Origin: Streptosporangium album
Lineage (GTDB): Bacteria; Actinomycetota; Actinomycetes; Streptosporangiales; Streptosporangiaceae
Assembly: GCF_014203795.1 (NCBI RefSeq)
Contig: NZ_JACHJU010000002.1
Span: 186,001 to 250,000, forward strand
Length of the DNA stretch: 64,000 nucleotides
Reading direction: 5' to 3'
In this document: positions 36,573 to 44,809 of the stretch, piece by piece
Layout: every line of letters begins with the position of its first letter
How positions within the stretch are numbered: the stretch's first letter is position 1
Notes under the pieces: generated by a model
Database searches by the model: none
What the model was told of the DNA's origin: nothing
Seen by the model: the letters and a program-made list of their open reading frames with translations, nothing else
Translations under genes and position numbers: made by a program

Positions 36573-38033
36573 ATGACCCCCGCGAAAGACCTGCTCAGAG
36601 CTGCCGTCTATGACCGCGTGTCCGCCGATAGGCGTAGAGACGCCCGATCGGTCGGCGAACAGGAGACCGCGAACGTCGCAGCCTGCGACCGGTACGGCTG
36701 GCACGTCGAAGAGGTTTTCACCGACAACGACCGCTCCGCCTCCCGCTTTGCTCGCAAGACCCGCCCCGACTGGGAACGCCTCGTCGAGCAACTGTCCGCC
36801 GGCCGCTTCGACGTCATCGTCTTGTGGGAGCCGTCGCGCGGCGACCGCGAACTGGAGATGTGGGCACGACTGCTGAACACCTGCCGCCGAGACGGCGTGC
36901 TGATCCACATCACCTCACATGACCGTACGTACGACGTGCGCCGACCCCGCGACTGGCGGACCCTCGCCGAGGACGGGGTCGACTCGGCGTACGAGAGCGA
37001 GAAAGTGTCCGAGCGGATCCGGCGTGGCACACGAGCGCGAGCCGCTGAGGGCAGGCCTCACGGTAAGCGACTGTTCGGGTTCCAGCGCGTCTACGACGCG
37101 ACGACAGGCCAGCTCGTCGGCCAAGAGATCCATCCGGAGCAGGCCGCGACTGTCCGGGCCATCGCCGACATGGTTACCCGCGGGATGCCACTAACGGCCA
37201 TCGCGACGCAGTTCAACCAGGAGGGGATCCTCTCGCCACGAGGTGCGATGTGGCGCGGCACTCAGATCAAGCGGCTCATCCTCAACCCCGCTTACATCGG
37301 GTACCGGACACATCTGGGGGAACGGGTCCTGAGCCCCGAGTGGTTTCCGCCTATCTTGGATGAGCAGGTCTACTACGTGTGCTTGTCGAAGCTGACCGAT
37401 CCGGCGCGCGGTGAGCAGCGGCCGTCATCCATCAAGCACCTGCTTAGCGGTCTGGCAGTGTGCGGGGTATGCGGGTCGCGAGTGCGGATCTTCAAGAACA
37501 AAGGGAGATTCGGCTATACCTGCAAGCCTGCCGCCCCAGGCGGTGGCCCGTCGTTCCACGTGTCCCGCCACGTGGGCAGGGTGGACGAGTACATCGAGGG
37601 CTTGGTGATCCGCTACCTGCAGCATCCCGAGCTGGCGGCGATGATGGTCGGCGACGATGAGAGCGCAGCAGAGTTGCGGTCGATCCTCGCGGAGATCGAA
37701 GGCAAGCGAGCCTACCTGGACCAGTTCTACGTGCAGGCGGCCGAGGAGAAATTGTCGGCGCGTGCCGTGGCTGCGGTTGAGGCGGCAGAGCTGGCGGAGA
37801 TCGAGGTCCTGGAGCGGCGTTCGCGCCGGGTGCGGTTTTCGCCGCAGATCGGCCACCTGGTGGAGGCGGGGCCGGAACAGGTGCCGCAGCGGTGGGGGGC
37901 ACTGGATGTAGTTCAGCGGCGGGAGGTCATCGCGGGAATCTTCGAGAAGATCGAGATTTTGCCGATAGGTCCGGGGCGGCGCACTCCTCCTGACGAGGAG
38001 TCGGTGCGTGTGACGCGTCGGGTGCGAAGGTAG
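36573..38033 (+). CDS. large serine recombinase (phage integrase)
   Basis: A 486-residue site-specific recombinase of the phiC31/Bxb1 class. The N-terminal resolvase domain has the nucleophile Ser17 in YDRVSADRR and the Arg-rich active-site segment (VLWEPSRGDRE). The recombinase domain starts at about residue 155 (PHGKRLFGFQRVYD). A zinc ribbon follows (VCGVCGSRV near 295, YTC near 314), with a coiled-coil arm at about 360–420. It catalyses integration alone and excision with a directionality factor. A BldC-like gene at 60063 and a MerR-like gene at 62555 are candidates for that factor. Confidence 0.95.
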   Translation: MTPAKDLLRAAVYDRVSADRRRDARSVGEQETANVAACDRYGWHVEEVFTDNDRSASRFARKTRPDWERLVEQLSAGRFDVIVLWEPSRGDRELEMWARLLNTCRRDGVLIHITSHDRTYDVRRPRDWRTLAEDGVDSAYESEKVSERIRRGTRARAAEGRPHGKRLFGFQRVYDATTGQLVGQEIHPEQAATVRAIADMVTRGMPLTAIATQFNQEGILSPRGAMWRGTQIKRLILNPAYIGYRTHLGERVLSPEWFPPILDEQVYYVCLSKLTDPARGEQRPSSIKHLLSGLAVCGVCGSRVRIFKNKGRFGYTCKPAAPGGGPSFHVSRHVGRVDEYIEGLVIRYLQHPELAAMMVGDDESAAELRSILAEIEGKRAYLDQFYVQAAEEKLSARAVAAVEAAELAEIEVLERRSRRVRFSPQIGHLVEAGPEQVPQRWGALDVVQRREVIAGIFEKIEILPIGPGRRTPPDEESVRVTRRVRR

Positions 38034-38318
38034 GAGCGGCTCGTGCTGTCTCAAAGGTGAGGGAATCCTGGCCCTCGGAACGCGACAAGACAGGCATTAG
38101 TTACACACCGTGGCAATTTGTTGAGATTTTAATTACTCTGCGTTGTGACGGGTGAGCGCACCGGTAATCGAATATCGGTCCGGGGAAATAATGCCGCGAG
38201 TCCTATTCACACCACGACCAAAAGGCACCTACAGTGATGGAACTTATCGCAACGCCGTGGGGACGACAGTCGCGAAAGGGCCGTGCACGCCTAAGCGGCC
38301 GAAAGGCGGGACCCCCTG
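38034..38318. other. AT-rich intergenic region of the prophage
   Basis: About 285 bases between the integrase and the next gene, clearly more AT-rich than the surroundings (especially 38085–38215). No gene is seen. It probably contains promoters for lysogeny functions. Confidence 0.5.
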
Positions 38319-38657
38319 ATGAACATCCACCCAAGCGGCAAAACCCTGACCCTTCTCGCGTACGCGGGGTGGGGTGTAGTTGCAGCGGAGATGATCGCAG
38401 ATGTCATGCCAACGAAGATGTTCCTGGGTCTGGCCGCCATGGCGGGAACGCTGTCCGTAGTGGCTGCGATTCGCCATCACGAAGCCGTCGTGCAAGCGAC
38501 AGCCAGGGAGCATGCCAGCACAATGGGGAGGCAGGTGCTTAGCGCCGACCGCTTGGTGACCAACCGGTGGAGGGGGGAGACTCGGGCGCATATCGACGCG
38601 GCCCGCGCCTATGCCGATACCGGTTCGCACCCAGTGGTCGAGGAGCGAACTCTGTAG
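38319..38657 (+). CDS. small prophage membrane protein
   Basis: A 112-residue protein with two predicted membrane helices (about residues 10–30 and 34–50) and a polar helical C-terminal half (ADRLVTNRWRGETRAHIDAA). It lies between integrase and repressor, where lysogeny-expressed genes such as superinfection-exclusion proteins are often found. Function unknown. A clear terminator follows. Confidence 0.6.
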   Translation: MNIHPSGKTLTLLAYAGWGVVAAEMIADVMPTKMFLGLAAMAGTLSVVAAIRHHEAVVQATAREHASTMGRQVLSADRLVTNRWRGETRAHIDAARAYADTGSHPVVEERTL

Positions 38658-38673
38658 GGCGACGCATGAAAGG

Positions 38674-38705
38674 GCCGCGAGGTTTACCTAATCTCGCGGC
38701 TTTTT
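38674..38705 (+). terminator. rho-independent terminator
   Basis: GCCGCGAG (38674–38681) pairs with CTCGCGGC (38693–38700) and is followed by five T. The stop codon of the minus-strand repressor lies in the loop, so the hairpin also caps the end of that gene. Confidence 0.85.
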
Positions 38706-39275
38706 CTTTGATTCTCTGACGGCTTCAAAAATCTGCTTGCGCATATCTGAGTAGGCGGCCAACATTCGATCCTTGGCATCCTCAGGAATCTCGGGGTCGT
38801 CGATGATTTCGGACACGATCGGATCATGCCGGGTCTGATCGCTTCGAGTGACCTCTTCCGACGTTCGGATCCCTCGCTGCACGAGAACCTCCGCGAGAGA
38901 CTTGAAGCCGGCCGCGGCGCGAAACTCGTCCATCGCATCCCGCATGAAAGCGGAAGATGCCCGGTCTTCGATGCCGCCTGGCGTGCGCGTTGCCGCGATC
39001 TGCGGGAGTGGCTCTAACCCCTCTCCTGCGACGAATCGGTTGATCGAGCCGGGTGGGAGCTGGTATGCGCCCTCCATCGCTGCGAGGGTCTCTCGGGAGT
39101 AGTTGTCCCGGCTGCCGTTCTCAACGCTGGTGATCATTCGGTACCAGCTGTCTTCTTTCCCCGGGTGAGTCTCGGCGACGAAGGTCCGTCGACTCTTGTA
39201 CCGGGGGTCGAGCTGGACTCGGCGGGCGACTAGGAAGTCGCCTAGTCGCTGCCATGCGGTTAGGGCGGTATTCAC
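38688..39275 (-). CDS. prophage immunity repressor (helix-turn-helix)
   Basis: A 195-residue protein. The first 85 residues form an XRE/Cro-CI-like DNA-binding domain (RLGDFLVARRVQLDP, MITSVENGSR, YSRETLAAMEGAYQLPPGSI). The remainder is helical and ends with a basic tail. There is no LexA-type protease domain, so induction is not by RecA-stimulated self-cleavage. GTG 39275 has AGGAG six bases upstream. It is divergent from the Cro-like gene at 39499, with identical inverted operators in the shared region. Confidence 0.8.
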   Translation of the reverse strand: MNTALTAWQRLGDFLVARRVQLDPRYKSRRTFVAETHPGKEDSWYRMITSVENGSRDNYSRETLAAMEGAYQLPPGSINRFVAGEGLEPLPQIAATRTPGGIEDRASSAFMRDAMDEFRAAAGFKSLAEVLVQRGIRTSEEVTRSDQTRHDPIVSEIIDDPEIPEDAKDRMLAAYSDMRKQIFEAVRESKKKPRD

Positions 39276-39327
39276 TGCATGCTCCTGGGAGGCTGCGGCT
39301 CTCGGTGCGCTCTCAATGGAGCTTGAA

Positions 39328-39343
39328 GGAAACAGTAGGAAAC
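39328..39343. promoter_or_regulatory. left operator of the immunity switch
   Basis: GGAAACAGTAGGAAAC, the exact reverse complement of 39480–39495. Two AGGAAAC-type half sites sit in tandem with a period of about 10 bases. The site lies 53 bases upstream of the repressor start, which suits autoregulation. Confidence 0.7.
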
Positions 39344-39479
39344 GTCAACCGATGTTAGTCGACTAGTTGGGGCGCTGCTCAGCGTGGCCACTGTGGCGGG
39401 TGGGGTGTCAGGTACACCAAAGAAACTGATTCGGAATGATTCCTATCAGTTCGCCATGTGGGTTGACGTGAGTCCTCTT

Positions 39480-39495
39480 GTTTCCTACTGTTTCC
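39480..39495. promoter_or_regulatory. right operator of the immunity switch
   Basis: GTTTCCTACTGTTTCC, inverted copy of 39328–39343. It ends three bases before the start codon of the Cro-like gene, so a bound repressor would block either transcription or ribosome access of the lytic operon. The 9-base unit GTTTCCTAC is present twice in tandem. Confidence 0.7.
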
Positions 39496-39498
39496 TAC

Positions 39499-39747
39499 AT
39501 GCCGCCTACTTCTACCATCCGTCAAAACGGATACGCCCTCCGAGCCTTCAGGAAGATACGCGGGCTTAGCGTGGTTGACCTGGCCGAACGAGCCAAGGTC
39601 TCCGCGCCGGCTCTGCGGAACTGGGAGTTGGAAAACAAGGCACTCCCCACGGTGAAAGCCGAACGGCTGGTCGCCGTCCTCGGCATCGACCTTTCCGCCA
39701 TCGACCGGGACAAGGCTGGCTCCGTCGGCGTCGAGGACGCCGCCTGA
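39499..39747 (+). CDS. Cro-like XRE-family regulator
   Basis: An 82-residue helix-turn-helix protein: NGYALRAFRKIRGLSVVDLA (helix 1), ERAKVSAPALRNWELENKAL (helix-turn-helix), then LVAVLGIDLSAI. It is the first gene of the rightward early operon, divergent from the repressor, as Cro is. There is no canonical ribosome binding site, and the operator directly precedes the ATG. The next gene begins within its stop codon (TGATG). Confidence 0.85.
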   Translation: MPPTSTIRQNGYALRAFRKIRGLSVVDLAERAKVSAPALRNWELENKALPTVKAERLVAVLGIDLSAIDRDKAGSVGVEDAA

Positions 39748-39932
39748 TGGCCGCCTGCTACGACGCGGAGCGCATCGCCCGCCTCGTCGCAAAAGCGCAA
39801 GAGTCGCACGTTCAGGCACTCGTTGACTCTTGGGGGGCGCCTACTCCGGACGACCTGGCACTCGTAGCTCGGGTCTTCGGTGGATCGGTCCACCACAGCG
39901 CGCCTGCCGCCACCGAGAGCGAGGCAGCGTGA
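39747..39932 (+). CDS. small early prophage protein
   Basis: A 61-residue helical protein (YDAERIARLVAKAQESHVQA) sharing one base with the stop of the Cro-like gene. It overlaps the next gene as GTGA. No domain recognised. Confidence 0.65.
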   Translation: MAACYDAERIARLVAKAQESHVQALVDSWGAPTPDDLALVARVFGGSVHHSAPAATESEAA

Positions 39933-40765
39933 ACGAGCTCGCTCTCACTGAGTCCCCGTCCCTGCGCGCCCAGCACGTGGACCGTGTCGACGTCCTCGAC
40001 AAGGTGAAGGCGCTCAGCCTCCTCCCTGACGGTGCCCACGCGGACATCCCGATCGTCGCCAACTACTACGAGGTGACGCCCGGCACGATCGAGAAGGTCG
40101 TTCAGCGTAACCGCGCCGAGCTCACCGAGAACGGTCTGCGAGTGCTGAAGGGCGCGGAGTACCGGGCGTTCGCGACGGACAACCTGTCCGCCGCGAATCC
40201 CAACGCACGGTCGGCCACCATCTTCACTCGCAAGGCGATCCTCAACGTCGGCCAGCTCCTGGTGGACTCCACGGTCGCGAAGGACGTCCGTGCCTACCTG
40301 CTCAACCTCGAAGAGGTCGCGACGCACGAGCAGCGCGCCGAGGCGATCGACCGGGTGGAACTGGCCAAGGCTCGTATCGAGATGCTCGCCGCCGCGGACG
40401 GCTACCTGGACAGCAAATGGGTCCGCCTGAAGATGCGCGTGCAGGCGGCGATCGGCCTCGGCGAGGAGCCCGAGATCGAGCCCGACGACCTGCCGCTGTA
40501 CGTCCCCGATTTCCTCAAGTCCAAGGGGCTGAAGAAGAAGGACGTCGAGGCCACGCAGTCCACGTTCGGCCGGCGGGCCGCGGCCCTGTACGAGGCGGAG
40601 CACGGCTTCAAGCCGGGCAAGCGTCAGGCGGAGATCCCGAACGGAAGCGTCCGGCAGACCCTCGCCTGGACGCAGAAGGACCTTCCTCTCTTCGAGGAGG
40701 TCTGGGACCGCTGGTACGCCGCGAAGCACACGCCCCAGTTCGAGCTGTTCGGGGCCGACACGTGA
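39929..40765 (+). CDS. phage regulatory protein, antirepressor-like
   Basis: A 278-residue soluble protein of a family seen in actinobacterial prophages. Residues 30–125 (VANYYEVTPGTIEKVVQRNR, then NARSATIFTRKAILNVGQLL) resemble phage Rha/BRO-type regulatory domains in layout. The C-terminal half is basic with a WTQKDLPLFEEVWDRW segment. It lies directly behind the Cro-like gene, a usual place for antirepressors or early regulators. The GTG start at 39929 overlaps the previous stop. Function is inferred from position and weak pattern only. Confidence 0.5.
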   Translation: MNELALTESPSLRAQHVDRVDVLDKVKALSLLPDGAHADIPIVANYYEVTPGTIEKVVQRNRAELTENGLRVLKGAEYRAFATDNLSAANPNARSATIFTRKAILNVGQLLVDSTVAKDVRAYLLNLEEVATHEQRAEAIDRVELAKARIEMLAAADGYLDSKWVRLKMRVQAAIGLGEEPEIEPDDLPLYVPDFLKSKGLKKKDVEATQSTFGRRAAALYEAEHGFKPGKRQAEIPNGSVRQTLAWTQKDLPLFEEVWDRWYAAKHTPQFELFGADT

Positions 40766-40875
40766 GCCCCCAGGTGCAGGTCTACGCGACCGCGTTCGCC
40801 CTGCTCGGCGCGTTCGACCGGTTCGAGGAGCTCCGCGCTCTCGACCTCGCGGACGAGGCCCCCACTACTTCCTGA
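40762..40875 (+). CDS. 37-residue prophage protein
   Basis: A short frame beginning MSPQVQVYATAFALLGAFDR and rich in Leu/Ala/Asp. Its GTG overlaps the previous stop, like its neighbours, which supports translation. Function unknown. Confidence 0.5.
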   Translation: MSPQVQVYATAFALLGAFDRFEELRALDLADEAPTTS

Positions 40876-40952
40876 CGCACTGCGGGCCTGACCGACGCAA
40901 CCGGCCAGGCCCAAGACAACCGCTCAACTCAAGATCCTGAGGAGCAAGTGCC

Positions 40953-41411
40953 ATGAACACCGTACTCCCCCCGACGTCGGTCGCCGTGATGACCGCCGAG
41001 AAGCTCGCCGAGTCCGCGCAGTTGCTGACGACCCTGACCGTCACCCCGGACGAGCGGGCCGTCGTGCTCGACGCCCTGCGGAGGACGTGCGAGTCGCTCG
41101 CCATCGCCGCCGAGCGGGTCGCCCAGGACGTCGTCGACGCCACCCCGCCCGGCGGGCAGCTTGGAACCCGGGACGGGTGGCTCCCGGCCCCCGCCGTGCT
41201 GGTGGCGGAGTTGTCGAACGTCAGCGCCCGCCTGGCCGAGGCGCAGGACGGGTTCGAGGACGCGGGCAAGGCCGTCGCGGAACTCGCCACCGAGCAGGCC
41301 GCCGAGGAGCCGTTCGATCGGCTCGCCGCCGCGGACATGACGCCCGCACAGCAGGAGGCGTACGCCGTACTGGCCGCCCGCCTCGACGCCCAGTACGGCG
41401 GCACCCGGTGA
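40953..41411 (+). CDS. hypothetical helical prophage protein
   Basis: A 152-residue, Ala/Glu-rich, largely helical and acidic protein. ATG 40953 is preceded by GAGGAG. It starts a run of overlapping genes. No known domain. Confidence 0.65.
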   Translation: MNTVLPPTSVAVMTAEKLAESAQLLTTLTVTPDERAVVLDALRRTCESLAIAAERVAQDVVDATPPGGQLGTRDGWLPAPAVLVAELSNVSARLAEAQDGFEDAGKAVAELATEQAAEEPFDRLAAADMTPAQQEAYAVLAARLDAQYGGTR

Positions 41412-41905
41412 CCGCCACCGTCGACCAGGCGCACACCATCGACGTCCTCGCGGACATCGCCTCCCGAGGCCTGCCGCCCGTCGGCTGGCACCTGTCGGCC
41501 GCCGCCGTCGACAAGCTGGAAGGGCAGGTCGGGCCGGACAGCGACGAGGACAAGCGGGCGGCCGTGGCCGCGTACGCCGCTCTCCTCGGGGTTGAGCCGA
41601 CGGAGCGGCAGCACGACCACCACGTGCGTCTCGCGGTGACCGCGCCCTACCAGGGCGTGCGGGTGACCGTGTGGGCGCACGTCGCCAAGAACACCGAGAT
41701 GCTGGCGGGCGACGTCTGGCGGGACGCCGCGGGCGACCGCTGGTGCGTTGTGGAGGTGCCGCAGCCCGGCGACGTGGCCCGCTTGTACCTGGCGACGGAC
41801 CCGGGTGACACGCGGACGGTCTACACGATCGACGGTGTCCGGGCGACGCGTGGGCCGTTGACGCTGGCGCACCGCCCCGAGGCCATCGCGGCGGTGGCCT
41901 CGTGA
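41408..41905 (+). CDS. hypothetical prophage protein
   Basis: A 165-residue protein with a helical N-terminal half and a beta-rich C-terminal half (VRVTVWAHVAKNTEMLAGDV, WCVVEVPQPGDVARLYL). GTG 41408 overlaps the previous stop. No function recognised. Confidence 0.6.
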   Translation: MTATVDQAHTIDVLADIASRGLPPVGWHLSAAAVDKLEGQVGPDSDEDKRAAVAAYAALLGVEPTERQHDHHVRLAVTAPYQGVRVTVWAHVAKNTEMLAGDVWRDAAGDRWCVVEVPQPGDVARLYLATDPGDTRTVYTIDGVRATRGPLTLAHRPEAIAAVAS

Positions 41906-42294
41906 GCGCCATCGCAACCCGCCTCCTCGTTGAGGCCCGCCCCACGGCCACCGAGGTCGCCATCCTGCACGTCCCGGCCGGAGCGGTGGCCCGCGTCCAC
42001 CACCCCGCAGGCGTGCGCGAGTACACGCCGCTGCTGCCCGAGGAATCGTGGTATGCGGTCGTGCCGGGCGACAAGGACTTGATCGGCTGGGGTGCGGTGC
42101 CGTGCTGGTACGGCTCCCTGGCCGGCATCAGGAACGGCCGCCACCGGCTGGACCGGGACGCCTGGCACGCCGCTGCCCGTGAGCTGCGCTCCGGCGGCGT
42201 GACCTACGTGCAGTACGAGGTCCGCGACTACTACGGCAACCCCCGGTGGACCGCTACAGGCGTCCGCGTCGACTCGGCGGGCGGTGCCCTGTGA
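41902..42294 (+). CDS. hypothetical prophage protein
   Basis: A 130-residue mixed alpha/beta protein rich in Tyr and Trp (LLPEESWYAVVPGDKDLIGW, YVQYEVRDYYGNPRW). GTG 41902 overlaps the previous stop. It may be related to the preceding gene product in style but no family is recognised. Confidence 0.6.
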   Translation: MSAIATRLLVEARPTATEVAILHVPAGAVARVHHPAGVREYTPLLPEESWYAVVPGDKDLIGWGAVPCWYGSLAGIRNGRHRLDRDAWHAAARELRSGGVTYVQYEVRDYYGNPRWTATGVRVDSAGGAL

Positions 42295-42470
42295 GGCCCG
42301 AGGCCCGCGTGTGGCGGAAGGCCGCCCGCGCCGAGATCAAGGGCGTGCCGCGCGGGCGGCGCTCGACCCACCAGGCCAAGACCCAGCAGCCCCAGGCTCC
42401 CGCCGATGAGTCCGAGCAGACCACCGCCGCATCCCTCACCCCCGCTGAGCAGATCGAGGTGCACGCATGA
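42291..42470 (+). CDS. 59-residue basic prophage protein
   Basis: A 59-residue protein with a basic N-terminal half (RVWRKAARAEIKGVPRGRRS) and a Gln/Ala/Pro-rich tail. Both ends overlap the neighbours by four bases. Possibly nucleic-acid binding by charge; otherwise unknown. Confidence 0.55.
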   Translation: MRPEARVWRKAARAEIKGVPRGRRSTHQAKTQQPQAPADESEQTTAASLTPAEQIEVHA

Positions 42471-43123
42471 GCAGGACCGAGCGCGACATGGCCGAGCGGT
42501 TCGCCCGCGAAACTGCCGCCCACGAGATGACCGTCCTGCACGATGACGGCCTGTATCGCCACCTGCGATTCCAGCAGCCGGGCACCGGCATGTACTGGTT
42601 CGAGCTGGTCACCTGGCCAGGGAAGCTCGCCTTCGCCGGCGACGTGGACGGCTACGCATTCTCCTGCACCCCGGACATGCTCGGCTTCTTCCGGCAGTCC
42701 AGCTGGCAGGGCGGCATCAACCCCACGTACTGGGACGAGAAGGTCATCGCGAGCCACGACAGCGTCATGACGTACTCGCAGGATCTGTTCAACAAGCAGG
42801 TCGCCGACGACCTCAAAGAGGCCGAGGAGCACTACCCCGGCGTCACCAAGGCGTGGAACGAGAAGGTCAACGGCGACCTCGCCGAGTACAACACCGAGCA
42901 CGAACACGACGCGCGGGCGGCGCTGAACGACTTTGAGTACCTGCCCGAAGGGGCCAGCGGGGAGCCGTTCCGCTTCTACGACGCGTGGGAGTGGCAGCTC
43001 AAGGACTACAACTGGTCGTTCCTGTGGTGCTGCCACGCGATCGTGTGGGGCATCGCCCAGTACGACAAGGCGAAGACCCTCGCTCCCGCTGAGTCCTCTC
43101 CCTCTCAGGGAGGCACGGCATGA
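42467..43123 (+). CDS. conserved hypothetical phage protein
   Basis: A 218-residue soluble acidic protein with many aromatics (GMYWFELVTWPGKLAFAGDV, WEWQLKDYNWSFLWCCHAIV). Proteins of this type recur in early regions of actinobacteriophages without known function. ATGA overlap on both sides. Confidence 0.7.
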   Translation: MSRTERDMAERFARETAAHEMTVLHDDGLYRHLRFQQPGTGMYWFELVTWPGKLAFAGDVDGYAFSCTPDMLGFFRQSSWQGGINPTYWDEKVIASHDSVMTYSQDLFNKQVADDLKEAEEHYPGVTKAWNEKVNGDLAEYNTEHEHDARAALNDFEYLPEGASGEPFRFYDAWEWQLKDYNWSFLWCCHAIVWGIAQYDKAKTLAPAESSPSQGGTA

Positions 43124-43428
43124 GCGACTACGACTACGGCCCCCTCCAGACGTACGAGGTCACCTGGACCTCCGGTCACGTCGAGAGGGTCCACTGCCAC
43201 CAGGTGTCCTACAGCGGCGACAGCGGCGGCCTCGACGCCCTCGGCCTGATCGGCGTCAAGACCAAAAACGAGCGGCGCGTCCACCTGCACGGGCAGATCA
43301 ACGGCCGGTGGCTGCTGGTCCTGTCGGCCCGCGAGACGGACATCGCGGCCCTGCGGTTGGTGACGGTCGGCGAGGAGTTCGCCGGGCAGCGGTTCACCTT
43401 CGAGGAGCCAGGCGGTGAGAGCCGGTGA
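43120..43428 (+). CDS. hypothetical prophage protein
   Basis: A 102-residue beta-rich protein (LQTYEVTWTSGHVERVHCHQ, RFTFEEPGG). It is coupled by overlaps to both neighbours. No known domain. Confidence 0.6.
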   Translation: MSDYDYGPLQTYEVTWTSGHVERVHCHQVSYSGDSGGLDALGLIGVKTKNERRVHLHGQINGRWLLVLSARETDIAALRLVTVGEEFAGQRFTFEEPGGESR

Positions 43429-43787
43429 CCTGTGCCCGCTGGTTGACGTTCACCGCCGCCGCTGCCCGTCTCAACCTCCCGGTGGAGGAAGTGCAGCGCC
43501 TCGCGGACACCAAGGTTCTGCACGCCGAGTGGCTGCACCACGACCACTGGGCGATCTCTGAGGAGTCGGTCACCGCCCTCAAGCCCGCGCCGGAGCTGGC
43601 TACCCCCACGGGTGACGTCCTGGCCGCCGCGGACGACGAGGACGCCATGTCCGCCCACCTCGCCCACGCCGACGAGCCGTTCCCCGCCGTGACCTGGACC
43701 CCATGGAGTCCCGACGACTCCCCGGAGGACCGCGAATACCGGAACGAGCAGGCCGACTACGAACCCCGAGAGGACGCACACCGCTGA
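43425..43787 (+). CDS. hypothetical prophage protein, possible N-terminal HTH
   Basis: A 120-residue protein. The first 50 residues (LTFTAAAARLNLPVEEVQRL) could form a helix-turn-helix; the rest is acidic and Pro-rich. It precedes the recombinase-like ATPase gene, whose ATG shares a base with this stop. Confidence 0.55.
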   Translation: MTCARWLTFTAAAARLNLPVEEVQRLADTKVLHAEWLHHDHWAISEESVTALKPAPELATPTGDVLAAADDEDAMSAHLAHADEPFPAVTWTPWSPDDSPEDREYRNEQADYEPREDAHR

Positions 43788-44809
43788 TGGCAATCAAGAC
43801 ACGGCGCCCCACCGGCATCGTCCCGTGGCCGCTGATCCTCCTCGAAGGCGGGGAGAAGAGCGGCAAGAGCTGGGCGTGCGCCGAGCTGTCCGCCTCCGAG
43901 AAGGTCGGCCAGACGTACTGGCTGGACCTGAACGAGGGCGCCGCCGACGAGTACGGCGCCATCCCCGGCGCCCGCTACCTCGTCATCGAGCACGACGGCA
44001 CCTGGGCGGCGATCCTCAACCAGGTCTCCGAAGTCCGCGAGGAAGCCCGCCGCGCGGCCGACGCCGGCGAACCCCCTGTGGTGCTGGTCATCGACTCCAT
44101 GACCGCCGAGTGGGACCTGCTGAAGGACTGGGCGGGTAACCGGGCCAAGGGGTCGACGTCCAACCAGAAGCGGCTTCGGGCGGACCCGAGCGCCGAGGTT
44201 CAGGTGTCGATGAACCTGTGGAACGACGCCACCGCCCGCCACCGGCGCCTGATGACGATGTTGATGACGTTCCCCGGCATCGTCGTCGTCACCGCCCGCG
44301 GCAAGGAAGTCGCGTCCCTTGACCAGTCCGGCCGCCCCGTCGAGGGGTCGAAGGACTACAAGGTCGAAGGCCACAAGAACCTCGCGTTCGACGCGTCCGT
44401 GTGGGTGCGCCTGTCCCGCGAGCACGCCCCGATCGTCGTTGGTGCCCGCTCCGTTCACGCCGGGATCCGGCCGGGCGTCGACAAGCCCGTCCCCGCCCCT
44501 CAGTTCACCCTGGAGTGGCTCGTCTTCGACGCGTTGAAGTGCAACCCGGTCGAGGCGCAGGTGCGGGCCCTGACCACCACCAAGGCGGGCGCTGAGTCGC
44601 CCGACGGTGAGGACCTGTCAGCGAAGGCGGGGGAACTGCTGGCCCTGGCCGAGGACGCCTCCTCCGAGGTGGAGCTCCGCCGGGTGTGGGACCAGATCCG
44701 GCCCGCCCTGGACGGCCAGGAGATCAGCGCCGGTGAGGCGGACCGGGTCGCGGCCCGCATCAAGGCGTTGGGCGCGCAGCTCGCCGCCGGAACGGAGGCC
44801 GCAGCGTGA
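43787..44809 (+). CDS. RecA-like NTPase (Sak4-type AAA ATPase)
   Basis: A 340-residue protein with Walker A GGEKSGKS (residues 21–28), Walker B VVLVIDSMTAEWD, and a sensor region FPGIVVVTARGKEV, the layout of phage Sak4-like single-domain RecA-family proteins used for single-strand annealing and recombination. A C-terminal helical extension (about residues 265–340) contains an acidic helical segment. ATG 43787 fits the overlap pattern. The recombination role is inferred from family; a generic AAA NTP-binding function is the safer reading. Confidence 0.75.
   Translation: MAIKTRRPTGIVPWPLILLEGGEKSGKSWACAELSASEKVGQTYWLDLNEGAADEYGAIPGARYLVIEHDGTWAAILNQVSEVREEARRAADAGEPPVVLVIDSMTAEWDLLKDWAGNRAKGSTSNQKRLRADPSAEVQVSMNLWNDATARHRRLMTMLMTFPGIVVVTARGKEVASLDQSGRPVEGSKDYKVEGHKNLAFDASVWVRLSREHAPIVVGARSVHAGIRPGVDKPVPAPQFTLEWLVFDALKCNPVEAQVRALTTTKAGAESPDGEDLSAKAGELLALAEDASSEVELRRVWDQIRPALDGQEISAGEADRVAARIKALGAQLAAGTEAAA

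Noticed and set aside
38234-38542. 102-codon plus-strand frame overlapping the small membrane protein gene
   Set aside because: Basic low-complexity product; the other frame (38319) has two hydrophobic helices and ends at a terminator.
38688-39275. Self-cleaving (LexA/CI-type) repressor
   Set aside because: The protein is too short and lacks the Ala-Gly cleavage site and Ser/Lys dyad pattern of that class.
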